Source: an uncultured Eubacteriales bacterium (GTDB lineage: Bacteria > Bacillota > Clostridia > Oscillospirales > UBA644). Taken from it: a stretch of DNA of 64,000 bases. A program made the translations under genes and the position numbers. How positions within the stretch are numbered: the first letter of the stretch is position 1; every line of letters starts with the position of its first letter. The notes under the pieces were generated by a model that saw only the letters and a program-made list of their open reading frames with translations, searched no databases and was not told the DNA's origin. Positions 15,692-23,571 of this stretch are shown in pieces. The DNA lies in the NCBI GenBank assembly GCA_959604355.1, contig CAUHAO010000008.1:5008-69007 (forward strand), given 5' to 3'.

Positions 15692-16135
15692 ATGAAATTA
15701 CATGATCTCACACCTGCCTACGGTTCGACAAAAGAACCCAAAAGAAAGGGCAGAGGCGCAGGTACCGGAAACGGCAAGACTGCCGGCAAGGGTCATAAGG
15801 GCCAGAATGCACGTTCCGGCGGCGGCGTAAGACCCGGCTTTGAAGGCGGCCAGATGCCCCTCCAGAGAAGAATGCCGAAGCGTGGCTTCAGAAATTACCC
15901 CTTCAGAACCGAATATCAGATTGTCAACATCGACTTCCTGAACGAATTCGACTCCGATGCGGTAGTCACAGCAGAGGAACTCTATAACAAAGGCTTTATC
16001 AGTGATCCCGCAAAAGCAATCAAGATACTCGGCGACGGCGAATTGAATGTCAAGTTGACTGTGAAGGCCAACAAATTCTCTGAGTCTGCCAAGCAGAAAA
16101 TCGAAGCGGCAGGCGGGAAAGCTGAGGTGTTATAA
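15692..16135 (+). CDS. rplO: 50S ribosomal protein L15
   Basis: L15 is a late-assembly 50S protein. The 147 residues begin MKLHDLTPAYGSTKEPKRKG and contain the glycine- and arginine-rich N-terminal extension (GTGNGKTAGKGHKGQNARSG). The C-terminal L15 fold is complete. AAGGAGG precedes the start, and secY begins 3 bp after the stop. Confidence 0.98.
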   Translation: MKLHDLTPAYGSTKEPKRKGRGAGTGNGKTAGKGHKGQNARSGGGVRPGFEGGQMPLQRRMPKRGFRNYPFRTEYQIVNIDFLNEFDSDAVVTAEELYNKGFISDPAKAIKILGDGELNVKLTVKANKFSESAKQKIEAAGGKAEVL

Positions 16136-16138
16136 GGA

Positions 16139-17467
16139 ATGCAGATCCTTCAGACACTCAGAAACGCATGGAGGACTGCGGAGCTTCGTCAGAAGATTCT
16201 CTACACTCTCTTCATCATCATCCTCTTCAGACTCGGCGCAGTCATTCCCGTACCGTTCATCGATGCAACGGCGGTCTCGTCGTTCTTCCAGAACACCGCG
16301 GGAGGCTTCTTCGGGTATCTGAATATGATCTCAGGCAACGCGCTGGCTCAGGGCACGGTCTTCGCGCTCACCATCCAGCCGTACATCAACGCAAGCATTA
16401 TCATGCAGCTGCTTACCGTCGCTATTCCCGCTCTTGAGAGACTCTCGAAAGACGGCGGCGAGATGGGCAGAAAGAAGATAAACCAGATCACCCGCTATGT
16501 CACGCTGGGTATCGCGGCAATCCAGGCTTACGGCTACTACGTCACGCTTCAAGCGTCCGGCGCTCTCGCGCCCATGACGGGTGCTGCTCACTGGCTCCAG
16601 CTCGCAACAATACTCCTCACGCTCATGGCAGGTTCCAGTTTGGTAATGTGGATCGGCGAAAGCATCAATGAAAAAGGCGTCGGCAACGGCGTTTCCATCA
16701 TTCTCTTCGCGTCCATCATCTCCAGAGGCGTTAATCTTCTCACTACTTCCATCGCAGTATGGCAGAGCAAAATGTGGTATGCGGACGTCGCGGCGCTTCT
16801 CCTCTTCCTTGCGATGATCGCCCTCGTTGTCTTCTTCGATAACGGCGAACGCCGTCTCCCGATCATGTACGCAAAACGCCAGGTCGGCAGAAAAATGTAC
16901 GGCGGCCAGAACACCCACCTTCCGATAAAGGTCGTTATGACGGGCGTTATGCCTATCATCTTTACCTATTCCATCGTAGGTATCCCCGCGACTATCGCGC
17001 AGTTCATCCCGAACTCCGGTTTCGCGAAATGGGTCGAGGCGAACTTCAACCAGCGTTCCGCGCTCTACATCATAATCACCTTCGCTCTTATAATATTCTT
17101 CAACTATTTCTACATAGCCATCCAGTACAACCCCGTGGAAATAGCGAATAATATCAAGAACAACGGCGGCACAATCCCGGGTATCCGTCCCGGTAAGCCC
17201 ACCTCAGACTTCATCATCAAGACAGTTAACCGCGTCACCCTCTTCGGCGCACTGTTCCTGAGCGTTATAGCGATTCTGCCCCTCATATTCGGCGTAATCT
17301 TCTACCCGATTGCAGAGTCTGTTGGCGGCGCGAACCTCGCATATTACGTTCAGTCCCTCGCCATCGGCGGTACGTCCATACTGATTATTGTTGAAGTCGC
17401 TCTCGAAACGATCAAACAGATCGAATCCCAGCTCATAGTCAGAAACTATAAGGGATTCCTTGAATAA
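16139..17467 (+). CDS. secY: Preprotein translocase subunit SecY
   Basis: SecY is the membrane channel of the Sec system for secretion and membrane insertion. The 442-residue product has ten predicted membrane segments and the first SecY signature (ALTIQPYINASIIMQLL, about residues 76-92). The plug region FFGYLNMISG follows the first segment. The start lies 3 bp after rplO with a GAGGTG/AAGGA site in the rplO end. secE and secG are not in this window. Confidence 0.98.
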   Translation: MQILQTLRNAWRTAELRQKILYTLFIIILFRLGAVIPVPFIDATAVSSFFQNTAGGFFGYLNMISGNALAQGTVFALTIQPYINASIIMQLLTVAIPALERLSKDGGEMGRKKINQITRYVTLGIAAIQAYGYYVTLQASGALAPMTGAAHWLQLATILLTLMAGSSLVMWIGESINEKGVGNGVSIILFASIISRGVNLLTTSIAVWQSKMWYADVAALLLFLAMIALVVFFDNGERRLPIMYAKRQVGRKMYGGQNTHLPIKVVMTGVMPIIFTYSIVGIPATIAQFIPNSGFAKWVEANFNQRSALYIIITFALIIFFNYFYIAIQYNPVEIANNIKNNGGTIPGIRPGKPTSDFIIKTVNRVTLFGALFLSVIAILPLIFGVIFYPIAESVGGANLAYYVQSLAIGGTSILIIVEVALETIKQIESQLIVRNYKGFLE

Positions 17468-17485
17468 ACCGAAGGAGACTCAAGC

Positions 17486-18130
17486 ATGAACCTGATATTG
17501 CTCGGAGCCCCCGGTGCCGGCAAAGGCACCCAGGCCGAACGTATTTCGGCAAAGCTCTCCATCCCGCAGATCTCCACCGGAGCGATCCTCCGCGCCGCGA
17601 TCGCCGCGGGTACTCCACTCGGTCTTAAAGTCAAGTCCATAATCGACGCGGGCAACCTCGTTCCCGATGACGTAGTCGTCGCGATAGTCAAAGAGAGGCT
17701 GCAGCAGCCCGATTGCGAGTCCGGATTTATCCTGGACGGCTTCCCCCGCACGATCCCGCAGGCAGAAGCGCTCGACGTTATTCTCGGCGAGCTCGGCAAG
17801 GAAATGGACAAAGTCATAAGCATCGAAGTCAAAGACGAGGCAATAATCGCGAGAATGTCCGGCAGACGCACCTGCAAAAAGTGCGGCGCCACATTCCATA
17901 CCGTCTATAAGCCCTCCGCTAAAGGCGACGTTTGCGACGCTTGCGGCGAGCCCCTGACTATCCGCGATGACGACCGCCCCGAAGTCGTAGCCGACAGACT
18001 GCGCGTCTACCACGAGCAGACCGCACCCCTAAAGGATTACTACGGCGCACAGGGCAAACTCGTTATCGTCGAAGGTCAGGAACAGCTTGCGGACACGTCC
18101 GCACTCGTTGACAAAGCACTTGATGCTTGA
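17486..18130 (+). CDS. adk: Adenylate kinase, zinc LID type
   Basis: This cytoplasmic enzyme interconverts ATP + AMP and 2 ADP. The 214 residues have the P-loop GAPGAGKGTQ (about residues 7-16) and the signature FILDGFPRTIPQA. The LID domain carries four cysteines (CKKCG and CDACG, about residues 130-153) that bind zinc in Gram-positive enzymes. AAGGAG precedes the start. Confidence 0.98.
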   Translation: MNLILLGAPGAGKGTQAERISAKLSIPQISTGAILRAAIAAGTPLGLKVKSIIDAGNLVPDDVVVAIVKERLQQPDCESGFILDGFPRTIPQAEALDVILGELGKEMDKVISIEVKDEAIIARMSGRRTCKKCGATFHTVYKPSAKGDVCDACGEPLTIRDDDRPEVVADRLRVYHEQTAPLKDYYGAQGKLVIVEGQEQLADTSALVDKALDA

Positions 18131-18142
18131 TGAAAGGCGAAA

Positions 18143-18892
18143 ATGATCATCATCAAAACAAAGCATGAGATCGAAAAGATGCGCATTTCCGGAGCTATCG
18201 CGGCTGAAGCCCTCATTCGCGGGGGCGAGGCCGTGAAGCCCGGTGTAACAACGAAGCACATCAACGATGTCATCGCAAAATTCATCAGAAGCAAGAACGC
18301 CGTCGCGTCTTTCAAAGGATACGGCGGGTTCCCCGCGGAAGCGTGCATATCCGTCAATGACGAGGTCATTCACGGTATTCCTTCCGACGGGCGCGTAATA
18401 CAAGACGGGGATATAGTGAGTATTGATGTCGGTGTTCTTTTCAACGGCTACCATTCCGACAACGCGGCAACCTTCCCCGCCGGCAACGTCAGCGCGGAGG
18501 CCGCGCGGCTTATTGAAGTGACTAAAGAATGTTTTTACAGAGGCATCGCTCAGGCGACTGCGGGCGCACGTCTCGGAGACATCGGTCACGCGATAAGCGA
18601 ATACGCACACAAAAACGGTTTCGGAGTTGTGTATGACTATGTCGGACATGGCGTAGGAACACAGTTACACGAAGACCCCAACGTCCCGAATTACGGTATG
18701 CAGGGCAAGGGTCGGCGCCTCGAAAAAGGCATGACCATAGCCGTGGAACCCATGATAAACGCGGGCGTTCCGGACGTCAGAGTCCTCTCCAACGACTGGA
18801 CGGTAGTAACTAAGGACGGCAAACTCTCGGCTCATTACGAGAACACTATCGCCGTCACCGACGAAGAGCCGTTAATACTCACATCTCTGTAA
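18143..18892 (+). CDS. map: Methionine aminopeptidase type I
   Basis: Map removes the initiator methionine from new proteins. The 249-residue protein has the pita-bread fold with metal ligands in SIDVGVLFNGYHSDNAATF (two Asp), GHGVGTQLHEDPNVPNY (His), AVEPM (Glu) and YENTIAVTDE (Glu). There is no N-terminal zinc-finger extension. AAAGGCGA precedes ATG 18143. It is co-transcribed with secY and adk. Confidence 0.98.
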   Translation: MIIIKTKHEIEKMRISGAIAAEALIRGGEAVKPGVTTKHINDVIAKFIRSKNAVASFKGYGGFPAEACISVNDEVIHGIPSDGRVIQDGDIVSIDVGVLFNGYHSDNAATFPAGNVSAEAARLIEVTKECFYRGIAQATAGARLGDIGHAISEYAHKNGFGVVYDYVGHGVGTQLHEDPNVPNYGMQGKGRRLEKGMTIAVEPMINAGVPDVRVLSNDWTVVTKDGKLSAHYENTIAVTDEEPLILTSL

Positions 18893-18918
18893 CAACGGGG
18901 CAACAACCCGGGAGGATT

Positions 18919-19215
18919 ATGTCAGAAACATCAATCGTCAGGGGCTGTACAGTGATTTCGACCGCGGGACGCGACGAGGGCAGGATATTCCTCGTTCTCG
19001 ACGTGACAGCGGACGGAAATTACGCCGTCATCACAGACGGGAAGCTCCGCAAGGTGGAAAAGCCTAAAACCAAAAAAATGAAACATTTACGCTTTTGCGC
19101 CGCAACAGCCGGAGACAGGCTTACGGCAAAGGTCATTTCGGGTATACGACCCGAGAACGCCGAAGTCCGGAAAGCCTTGAAAATGTTCTCAACGGAGGAA
19201 TCCATAAATGGCTAA
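18919..19215 (+). CDS. KOW domain RNA-binding protein (COG2163-like)
   Basis: This is a 98-residue basic protein with a KOW-type N-terminus (VRGCTVISTAGRDEGRIFLV, about residues 7-26) and a lysine-rich middle (KLRKVEKPKTKKMKHLRF). Proteins of this kind, distantly like the archaeal/eukaryotic L14e family, are found between map and infA in many Clostridia and are presumed to bind rRNA; the exact role is unknown. The end overlaps infA by 8 bases, and the infA site CGGAGGA lies inside this gene. Confidence 0.8.
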   Translation: MSETSIVRGCTVISTAGRDEGRIFLVLDVTADGNYAVITDGKLRKVEKPKTKKMKHLRFCAATAGDRLTAKVISGIRPENAEVRKALKMFSTEESING

Positions 19216-19450
19216 AGAAAGTCTTATTGAAGTTGAGGGTGTCGTTACCGATACTCTGCCGAACACGAAGTTCATCGTCGAACTTTCCAACGGTCACAAA
19301 ATAACCGCGTATATCTCCGGCAGACTTCGCGACAACAACATCCGCATACTGCTCGGCGACAAGGTCATAGTCGAGATGTCTCCCTACGACCTGACAAAAG
19401 GCAGGATCAAATGGCGCGGCGCACCGCGCAAACCCGCACAGGAGCAGTAA
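19208..19450 (+). CDS. infA: Translation initiation factor IF-1
   Basis: IF-1 occupies the 30S A-site during initiation. The 80-residue OB-fold protein contains IEVEGVV, VELSNGHKITAYISGRLR and MSPYDLTKGRIKWR. It is eight residues longer than the usual 72, with a C-terminal tail GAPRKPAQEQ. It starts inside the KOW gene. Confidence 0.97.
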   Translation: MAKESLIEVEGVVTDTLPNTKFIVELSNGHKITAYISGRLRDNNIRILLGDKVIVEMSPYDLTKGRIKWRGAPRKPAQEQ

Positions 19451-19529
19451 GCTCTCAGGCACGTCCATGTTCGCCGGCGGAGAACGGACGTGATACAAAA
19501 CCTCAGCCGCCGGAGAAACGGAGTTTATC
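19451..19529 (+). promoter_or_regulatory. Infa-rpmJ spacer with inverted repeat
   Basis: CACGTCC (19459-19465) can pair with GGACGTG (19486-19492), with GTTC/GAAC adding an inner helix. It may stabilise or regulate the message. The site before rpmJ is weak (CGGAG). Confidence 0.35.
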
Positions 19530-19643
19530 ATGAAGGTACGTCCTTCCGTAAAACCCATGTGCGATAAGTGCAGAGTTATCAAGAGAAAAGGCAAAGTTAT
19601 GGTAATCTGCTCCAATCCCAAACATAAGCAGAGACAGGGTTAA
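19530..19643 (+). CDS. rpmJ: 50S ribosomal protein L36
   Basis: The 37-residue protein begins MKVRPSVKPMCDKCRVIKRK and carries the zinc ligands Cys11, Cys14, Cys27 and His32, the normal zinc-binding L36 form. It is too short to stand out as an open frame but is fully conserved and lies in its usual position between infA and rpsM. CGGAG precedes the ATG. Confidence 0.98.
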   Translation: MKVRPSVKPMCDKCRVIKRKGKVMVICSNPKHKQRQG

Positions 19644-19677
19644 GTCTCTGTAAAAATTCGGAGGTGTTTTAACAAGT

Positions 19678-20046
19678 ATGGCAAGAATAGCCGGTGTAGA
19701 TTTGCCCAACTCCAAAAGAGTTGAGATCGGTCTTACTTACATCTACGGTATAGGCCCCGGCAAATCCAAAGATATCCTTACAGCAACAAATATTGACCCC
19801 GATATCCGCGTGAAAGATCTTACCGAAGATCAGATCGCAGCTCTTCGTGAATATATCGACCACAACCTCACCGTTGAAGGCGACCTTCGCAGAGAAGTCG
19901 CGCTCAACATCAAGAGACTCGTCGAAATAGGCTCTTACAAAGGCAGCCGCCACAAGAAGAACCTCCCCGTTCACGGGCAGAGAACCAAAACCAACGCAAG
20001 AACACGCAAAGGTCCTTCCAAGACCGTTGCGAACAAGAAGAAATAA
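19678..20046 (+). CDS. rpsM: 30S ribosomal protein S13
   Basis: S13 forms bridges to the 50S subunit and contacts the P-site tRNA. The 122 residues begin MARIAGVDLPNSKRVEIGLT and include the signature LPVHGQRTKTNARTRKGP near the end. CGGAGG precedes the start at 12 nt. It opens the alpha-operon part of the cluster. Confidence 0.98.
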   Translation: MARIAGVDLPNSKRVEIGLTYIYGIGPGKSKDILTATNIDPDIRVKDLTEDQIAALREYIDHNLTVEGDLRREVALNIKRLVEIGSYKGSRHKKNLPVHGQRTKTNARTRKGPSKTVANKKK

Positions 20047-20064
20047 GGCAGGAGGGATATAGAA

Positions 20065-20463
20065 ATGGCACAGGAAGCAAGAAAAAAGACTGCCCTGAGA
20101 CGTAAGGACAGGAAAAATATCAGCAAAGGTTCAGTTCATATCTGCTCCACCTTTAATAACACCATTGTCACCATCAGCGACGTAAACGGTAACGCTATAT
20201 CGTGGGCATCTGCAGGCGGACTCGGCTTCAAGGGTTCCAAGAAGAGCACACCTTTCGCTGCTCAGATGGCATCCGAAAAGGCTGCTAAAGCCGCAATGGA
20301 ACACGGTCTGCAGACTGTTGAAGTTTTCGTTAAAGGCCCCGGTTCCGGCAGAGAATCCGCTATCCGCGCTCTTCAGACGGCAGGTCTCGAAGTCACGATG
20401 ATCAAAGACGTGACCCCGATCCCGCACAACGGCTGCCGCCCGCCGAAGAGACGCCGCGTATAA
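20065..20463 (+). CDS. rpsK: 30S ribosomal protein S11
   Basis: S11 lies on the 30S platform near the E-site. The 132 residues contain HICSTFNNTIVTISDVNGNA and the signature VKGPGSGRESAIRALQTAGL, and end PHNGCRPPKRRRV. GCAGGAGG precedes the start. Confidence 0.98.
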   Translation: MAQEARKKTALRRKDRKNISKGSVHICSTFNNTIVTISDVNGNAISWASAGGLGFKGSKKSTPFAAQMASEKAAKAAMEHGLQTVEVFVKGPGSGRESAIRALQTAGLEVTMIKDVTPIPHNGCRPPKRRRV

Positions 20464-20481
20464 TAGGAGGAGATAAACGAT

Positions 20482-21111
20482 ATGGCAAGATATACAGGCC
20501 CCGTTTGCAGACTTTGCAGACGAGAGAAAGAAAAGCTCTTTCTCAAAGGTGACAGATGCTATTCCGAAAAGTGCCCGATGAGCAAGAAGGACGTTCACGT
20601 CCCCGGCCAGCACGGCGCGGCTCGTAAGAAGCTTTCCGACTACGCGGTTCAGCTTCGCGAAAAGCAGAAGGTCAGAAGATATTACGGCATTCTCGAAAAT
20701 CAGTTCGCATCTTACTTTGAGATGGCTGCAAAGAAGCCCGGCATGACCGGCGAAAACCTGCTCCAGATCCTCGAAACCCGTCTTGACAACGTTGTCTACA
20801 GACTCGGTTACGCTATGTCCAGAGCAGAAGCAAAGCAGCTCATCACCCACGGACACTTCACCGTCAACGGTAAGAAAGTCGATATCCCGTCCTACCTCGT
20901 ATCCGTCGGCGACGTAATCGCTCTCAAGGACAAGAGCAAGGACAGCGCGAAGATAAAGGCAATTCTCGAATCCAACGAGAAGAAGCCCGTTCCGAAGTGG
21001 CTCGAAGCAGACAAGGCAAACGTCTCCGGTAAGGTTGCGGTTCAGCCCACATCCGAGGACATCGACCTTGCTATCGAAGTCCACCTCATCGTCGAGTTGT
21101 ACTCGAAGTAA
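20482..21111 (+). CDS. rpsD: 30S ribosomal protein S4, zinc-binding form
   Basis: S4 starts 30S assembly and in many bacteria represses its own operon. The 209 residues begin MARYTGPVCRLCRREKEKLF with four zinc-type cysteines (9, 12, 26, 31) and carry an S4 RNA-binding domain (about residues 96-160). AGGAGGA precedes the start. The spacer that follows contains a paired element (21120-21182) before rpoA. Confidence 0.98.
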   Translation: MARYTGPVCRLCRREKEKLFLKGDRCYSEKCPMSKKDVHVPGQHGAARKKLSDYAVQLREKQKVRRYYGILENQFASYFEMAAKKPGMTGENLLQILETRLDNVVYRLGYAMSRAEAKQLITHGHFTVNGKKVDIPSYLVSVGDVIALKDKSKDSAKIKAILESNEKKPVPKWLEADKANVSGKVAVQPTSEDIDLAIEVHLIVELYSK

Positions 21112-21119
21112 TCGGAATA

Positions 21120-21182
21120 ATCTTAGTGAATGTATCCCGAACCGCGCGTCGCCGCTGTTTGAGGCGGCGATACGCCTAAGAT
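21120..21182 (+). promoter_or_regulatory. Branched stem between rpsD and rpoA
   Basis: ATCTTAG (21120-21126) is the exact complement of CTAAGAT (21176-21182). Inside, TCGCCGC (21149-21155) pairs with GCGGCGA (21164-21170) around an 8-nt loop. There is no T-run, so it is not a plain terminator. It lies 20 bp before the rpoA start codon and could mask or regulate rpoA translation or mark a processing site. Confidence 0.5.
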
Positions 21183-21202
21183 TTTAAGAAAGGGTGCGTT
21201 AA

Positions 21203-22156
21203 ATGATAGAAATTGAGAAGCCTACGATAGAAGTATCCGAAGCAACCGAAGACGGTACTTATGCCAGATTCGTCGTCGAGCCCCTCGAAAGAGGCTACGG
21301 TATCACGCTGGGCAATTCGCTCAGACGTATACTGCTCTCCTCTCTGCAGGGCGCGGCTGTCACATCTATCAAGATTGACGGCGTGCAGCATGAGTTCTCC
21401 ACGATCCCCGGCGTCAAGGAAGACGTTGCGGAAATCGTCCTGAACCTCAAAGGACTCATTGCCCGTCTGCACGGCACATCCTCCAGATTCTGCTATATAG
21501 AAGCTCAGGAGGAAGGCGAAGTTAAGGCAAAGGATATCCGTGTTGACTCCGATATCGAAATACTCAACCCCGAGATGCATATTGCAACTCTGGGCAAGGG
21601 TGCAAGGCTCTATATGGAAATAACGATCAGTACCGACAGAGGCTATGTTCCTTCGGAGCGCAATAAGCCCGAGAATTCGCCCATAGGTCTGATCGCGATG
21701 GATTCCTCGCATTCTCCGGTCACGAAGGTCAACTTCAACGTCCGCAACACCCGTGTCGGTCAGATGACGGACTACGATAAACTCGAGCTCGAAGTCTGGA
21801 CAAACGGCACCATTTCCGCCCGCACGGCGGTAAGCATGGCGGCAAGAATAATGAGCGAGCATCTTGCTTTGTTCATCGACCTTGCGCAGCCGCAGGACCT
21901 CGCGGACGACGTCTGGAAGGGCGGCGAGGAGGAAAGCAAGGAGAAGATCCTGAGCATGACTATCGAAGAGCTCGATCTTTCCGTGCGTTCGTTCAACTGC
22001 CTCAAGCGCGCGGGCATCAACACCGTTGACGATCTTATAAACAGATCTCCCGACGATATGATGCGCGTACGCAACCTGGGTAAAAAATCTCTCGAAGAGG
22101 TCATACAGAAGCTCGAGGCTCTCGGCCTGAACTTCTCGGCCGATAAAGATAACTGA
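21203..22156 (+). CDS. rpoA: DNA-directed RNA polymerase subunit alpha
   Basis: The alpha dimer nucleates polymerase assembly, and its C-terminal domain contacts UP elements and activators. The 317 residues have the N-terminal domain (LERGYGITLGNSLRRILLSS, about residues 27-46) and the C-terminal helix-hairpin-helix domain (SFNCLKRAGINTVDDL, about 253-268). AAAGGGTG precedes the start at a long 10-nt spacing. Confidence 0.98.
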   Translation: MIEIEKPTIEVSEATEDGTYARFVVEPLERGYGITLGNSLRRILLSSLQGAAVTSIKIDGVQHEFSTIPGVKEDVAEIVLNLKGLIARLHGTSSRFCYIEAQEEGEVKAKDIRVDSDIEILNPEMHIATLGKGARLYMEITISTDRGYVPSERNKPENSPIGLIAMDSSHSPVTKVNFNVRNTRVGQMTDYDKLELEVWTNGTISARTAVSMAARIMSEHLALFIDLAQPQDLADDVWKGGEEESKEKILSMTIEELDLSVRSFNCLKRAGINTVDDLINRSPDDMMRVRNLGKKSLEEVIQKLEALGLNFSADKDN

Positions 22157-22180
22157 TTTAGGAAAGGAGGATGCTGAATA

Positions 22181-22519
22181 ATGGGAACACGCAAACTCGG
22201 AAGAACAACCGATCACAGAATGTCAATGCTTCGCGGCATGGTTACTTACCTCTTTGAAAACGGTCAGATCGAAACGACCGACACAAGAGCGAAGGAAGTC
22301 CGCGACCTCGCAGATAAAATGATAACTCTCGGCAAGAAGAACACTCTCGCCGCAAAGAGACAGGCACTCAGCTTCATTACAAAGGAGGACGTCGTCAAAA
22401 AGCTTTTTGACGAGATCGCTCCGAAGTACGCAGACCGCAACGGCGGCTACACCCGTATAATCAAGACGGGCCCGCGCCGCGGCGACGCTGCAGAGATGGC
22501 TATAATCCAGCTTATCTGA
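22181..22519 (+). CDS. rplQ: 50S ribosomal protein L17
   Basis: L17 is the last gene of the cluster. The 112 residues begin MGTRKLGRTTDHRMSMLRGM and end GPRRGDAAEMAIIQLI, as is typical. AAAGGAGG precedes the start. A strong terminator follows at 22532-22570, and the ecfA/ecfT/truA genes that often come next in Firmicutes are absent. Confidence 0.98.
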   Translation: MGTRKLGRTTDHRMSMLRGMVTYLFENGQIETTDTRAKEVRDLADKMITLGKKNTLAAKRQALSFITKEDVVKKLFDEIAPKYADRNGGYTRIIKTGPRRGDAAEMAIIQLI

Positions 22520-22531
22520 CGCATATAAAAC

Positions 22532-22570
22532 AAACTCCCTTACACACAGAACGGTGTAAGGGAGTTTTTT
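22532..22570 (+). terminator. Terminator of the ribosomal cluster
   Basis: AAACTCCCTTACAC (22532-22545) pairs perfectly with GTGTAAGGGAGTTT (22554-22567) around an 8-nt loop and ends in T6. It also separates the cluster from the convergent lipoprotein gene. Confidence 0.95.
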
Positions 22571-22584
22571 ACATGAGTTATATT

Positions 22585-23556
22585 TTATTTCTCTTCGGAC
22601 AGGTACATATCAAAAACAGAAGCATCTTTCTCGTCAGCGCCTATGTCTGATATCAGAGAAATAAAGCTGTTTTCGGCAACATCAAAGAATTTGTCCGCCA
22701 TATCGGTCTGTTTCAGCGAGAGCATGTATGTGCAAACAGAGTAAGGATATTCTCCGCTCAGCACGCTTTCGGGGGATATCTGTATTCCGTCCGGAGTGAT
22801 TATCTTTGTGCCGTCCTCACCCACCAGCGAAAAGTGCCAGATGTAGGACATATATGGCGTGGGCTCAAGAACAAAATCTGAATTTACACTATACGATGCG
22901 GCTACCGACTGGTTTTTCCTAAGTTCTATCGCCGCTTTGGCTTTATCGGAAATATCGGATTTTGCTTTGAAGTCCTTGATCATGGTCATCTGAGTGATTA
23001 TGTTTGCGTTGGGGTAAGTTATCTTATCTGCCAGTAATACGATTTCGCCTTTCTCACCGCCGACCTGTGACCAGTCGGAAATGCTGCCGCCGAGAATAGA
23101 CTTGAGCTGTTCGGCTGTAAGCATGGAAACCGGATTTGTCTGGGAAGTTCTGAACACAAGCGCGTCGGATGAAAGCTTGCGTGCGGTGATACCGTCGGGA
23201 AAGTCCGTGGCCGAGGAAACACGCTGTATAAGCGCAATATCGATCTTGCCGTTTTTCAATGCGTCAATAAGCGCATTTTCGGATTCGTATTTTTTCGGAT
23301 AAAGGGGGTGGGTGGTAATGTCTTTTCCTTCCGGAGCCGCGAACTGCGCCGTAAACATCAATTCGGCAAAGGAATAGGTGTATTGAACCGCGCCGATTCT
23401 CGGGAACTCTTGCTGTGTCAGAACAGTGTCCGTGTAATGGTTCCTTTGCGGGTTGGGCTGTAACTCAAAACCCGTATTATTTGAGCCGCAGGCGTAAAGC
23501 GAAAATATTAAAAAAGACGCGAGCGCTATAATCGGGAGAACTTTACATTTTTTCAT
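22585..23556 (-). CDS. PstS-like substrate-binding lipoprotein
   Basis: The 323-residue product begins with a signal peptide and lipobox (FSLYACGS, Cys about residue 23). The mature part resembles the PBP-like fold of phosphate-binding PstS proteins: SSDALVFRTSQTNPVSMLTA is followed by LKSILGGSISDWSQVGG, equivalent to the PstS signature region. No phosphate transporter genes are nearby, so the ligand is unknown and it may be a stand-alone surface protein. It follows the Amidase_6 gene by 15 bp on the same transcript. Codon use is visibly more AT-rich than the adjacent ribosomal genes. Confidence 0.7.
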   Translation of the reverse strand: MKKCKVLPIIALASFLIFSLYACGSNNTGFELQPNPQRNHYTDTVLTQQEFPRIGAVQYTYSFAELMFTAQFAAPEGKDITTHPLYPKKYESENALIDALKNGKIDIALIQRVSSATDFPDGITARKLSSDALVFRTSQTNPVSMLTAEQLKSILGGSISDWSQVGGEKGEIVLLADKITYPNANIITQMTMIKDFKAKSDISDKAKAAIELRKNQSVAASYSVNSDFVLEPTPYMSYIWHFSLVGEDGTKIITPDGIQISPESVLSGEYPYSVCTYMLSLKQTDMADKFFDVAENSFISLISDIGADEKDASVFDMYLSEEK

Positions 23557-23571
23557 CTTTCAACCTTTCTT

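Noticed and set aside
20131..21084. 317-codon open frame antisense to rpsK-rpsD
   Set aside because: It spans two certain ribosomal protein genes and has no ribosome binding site or domain.
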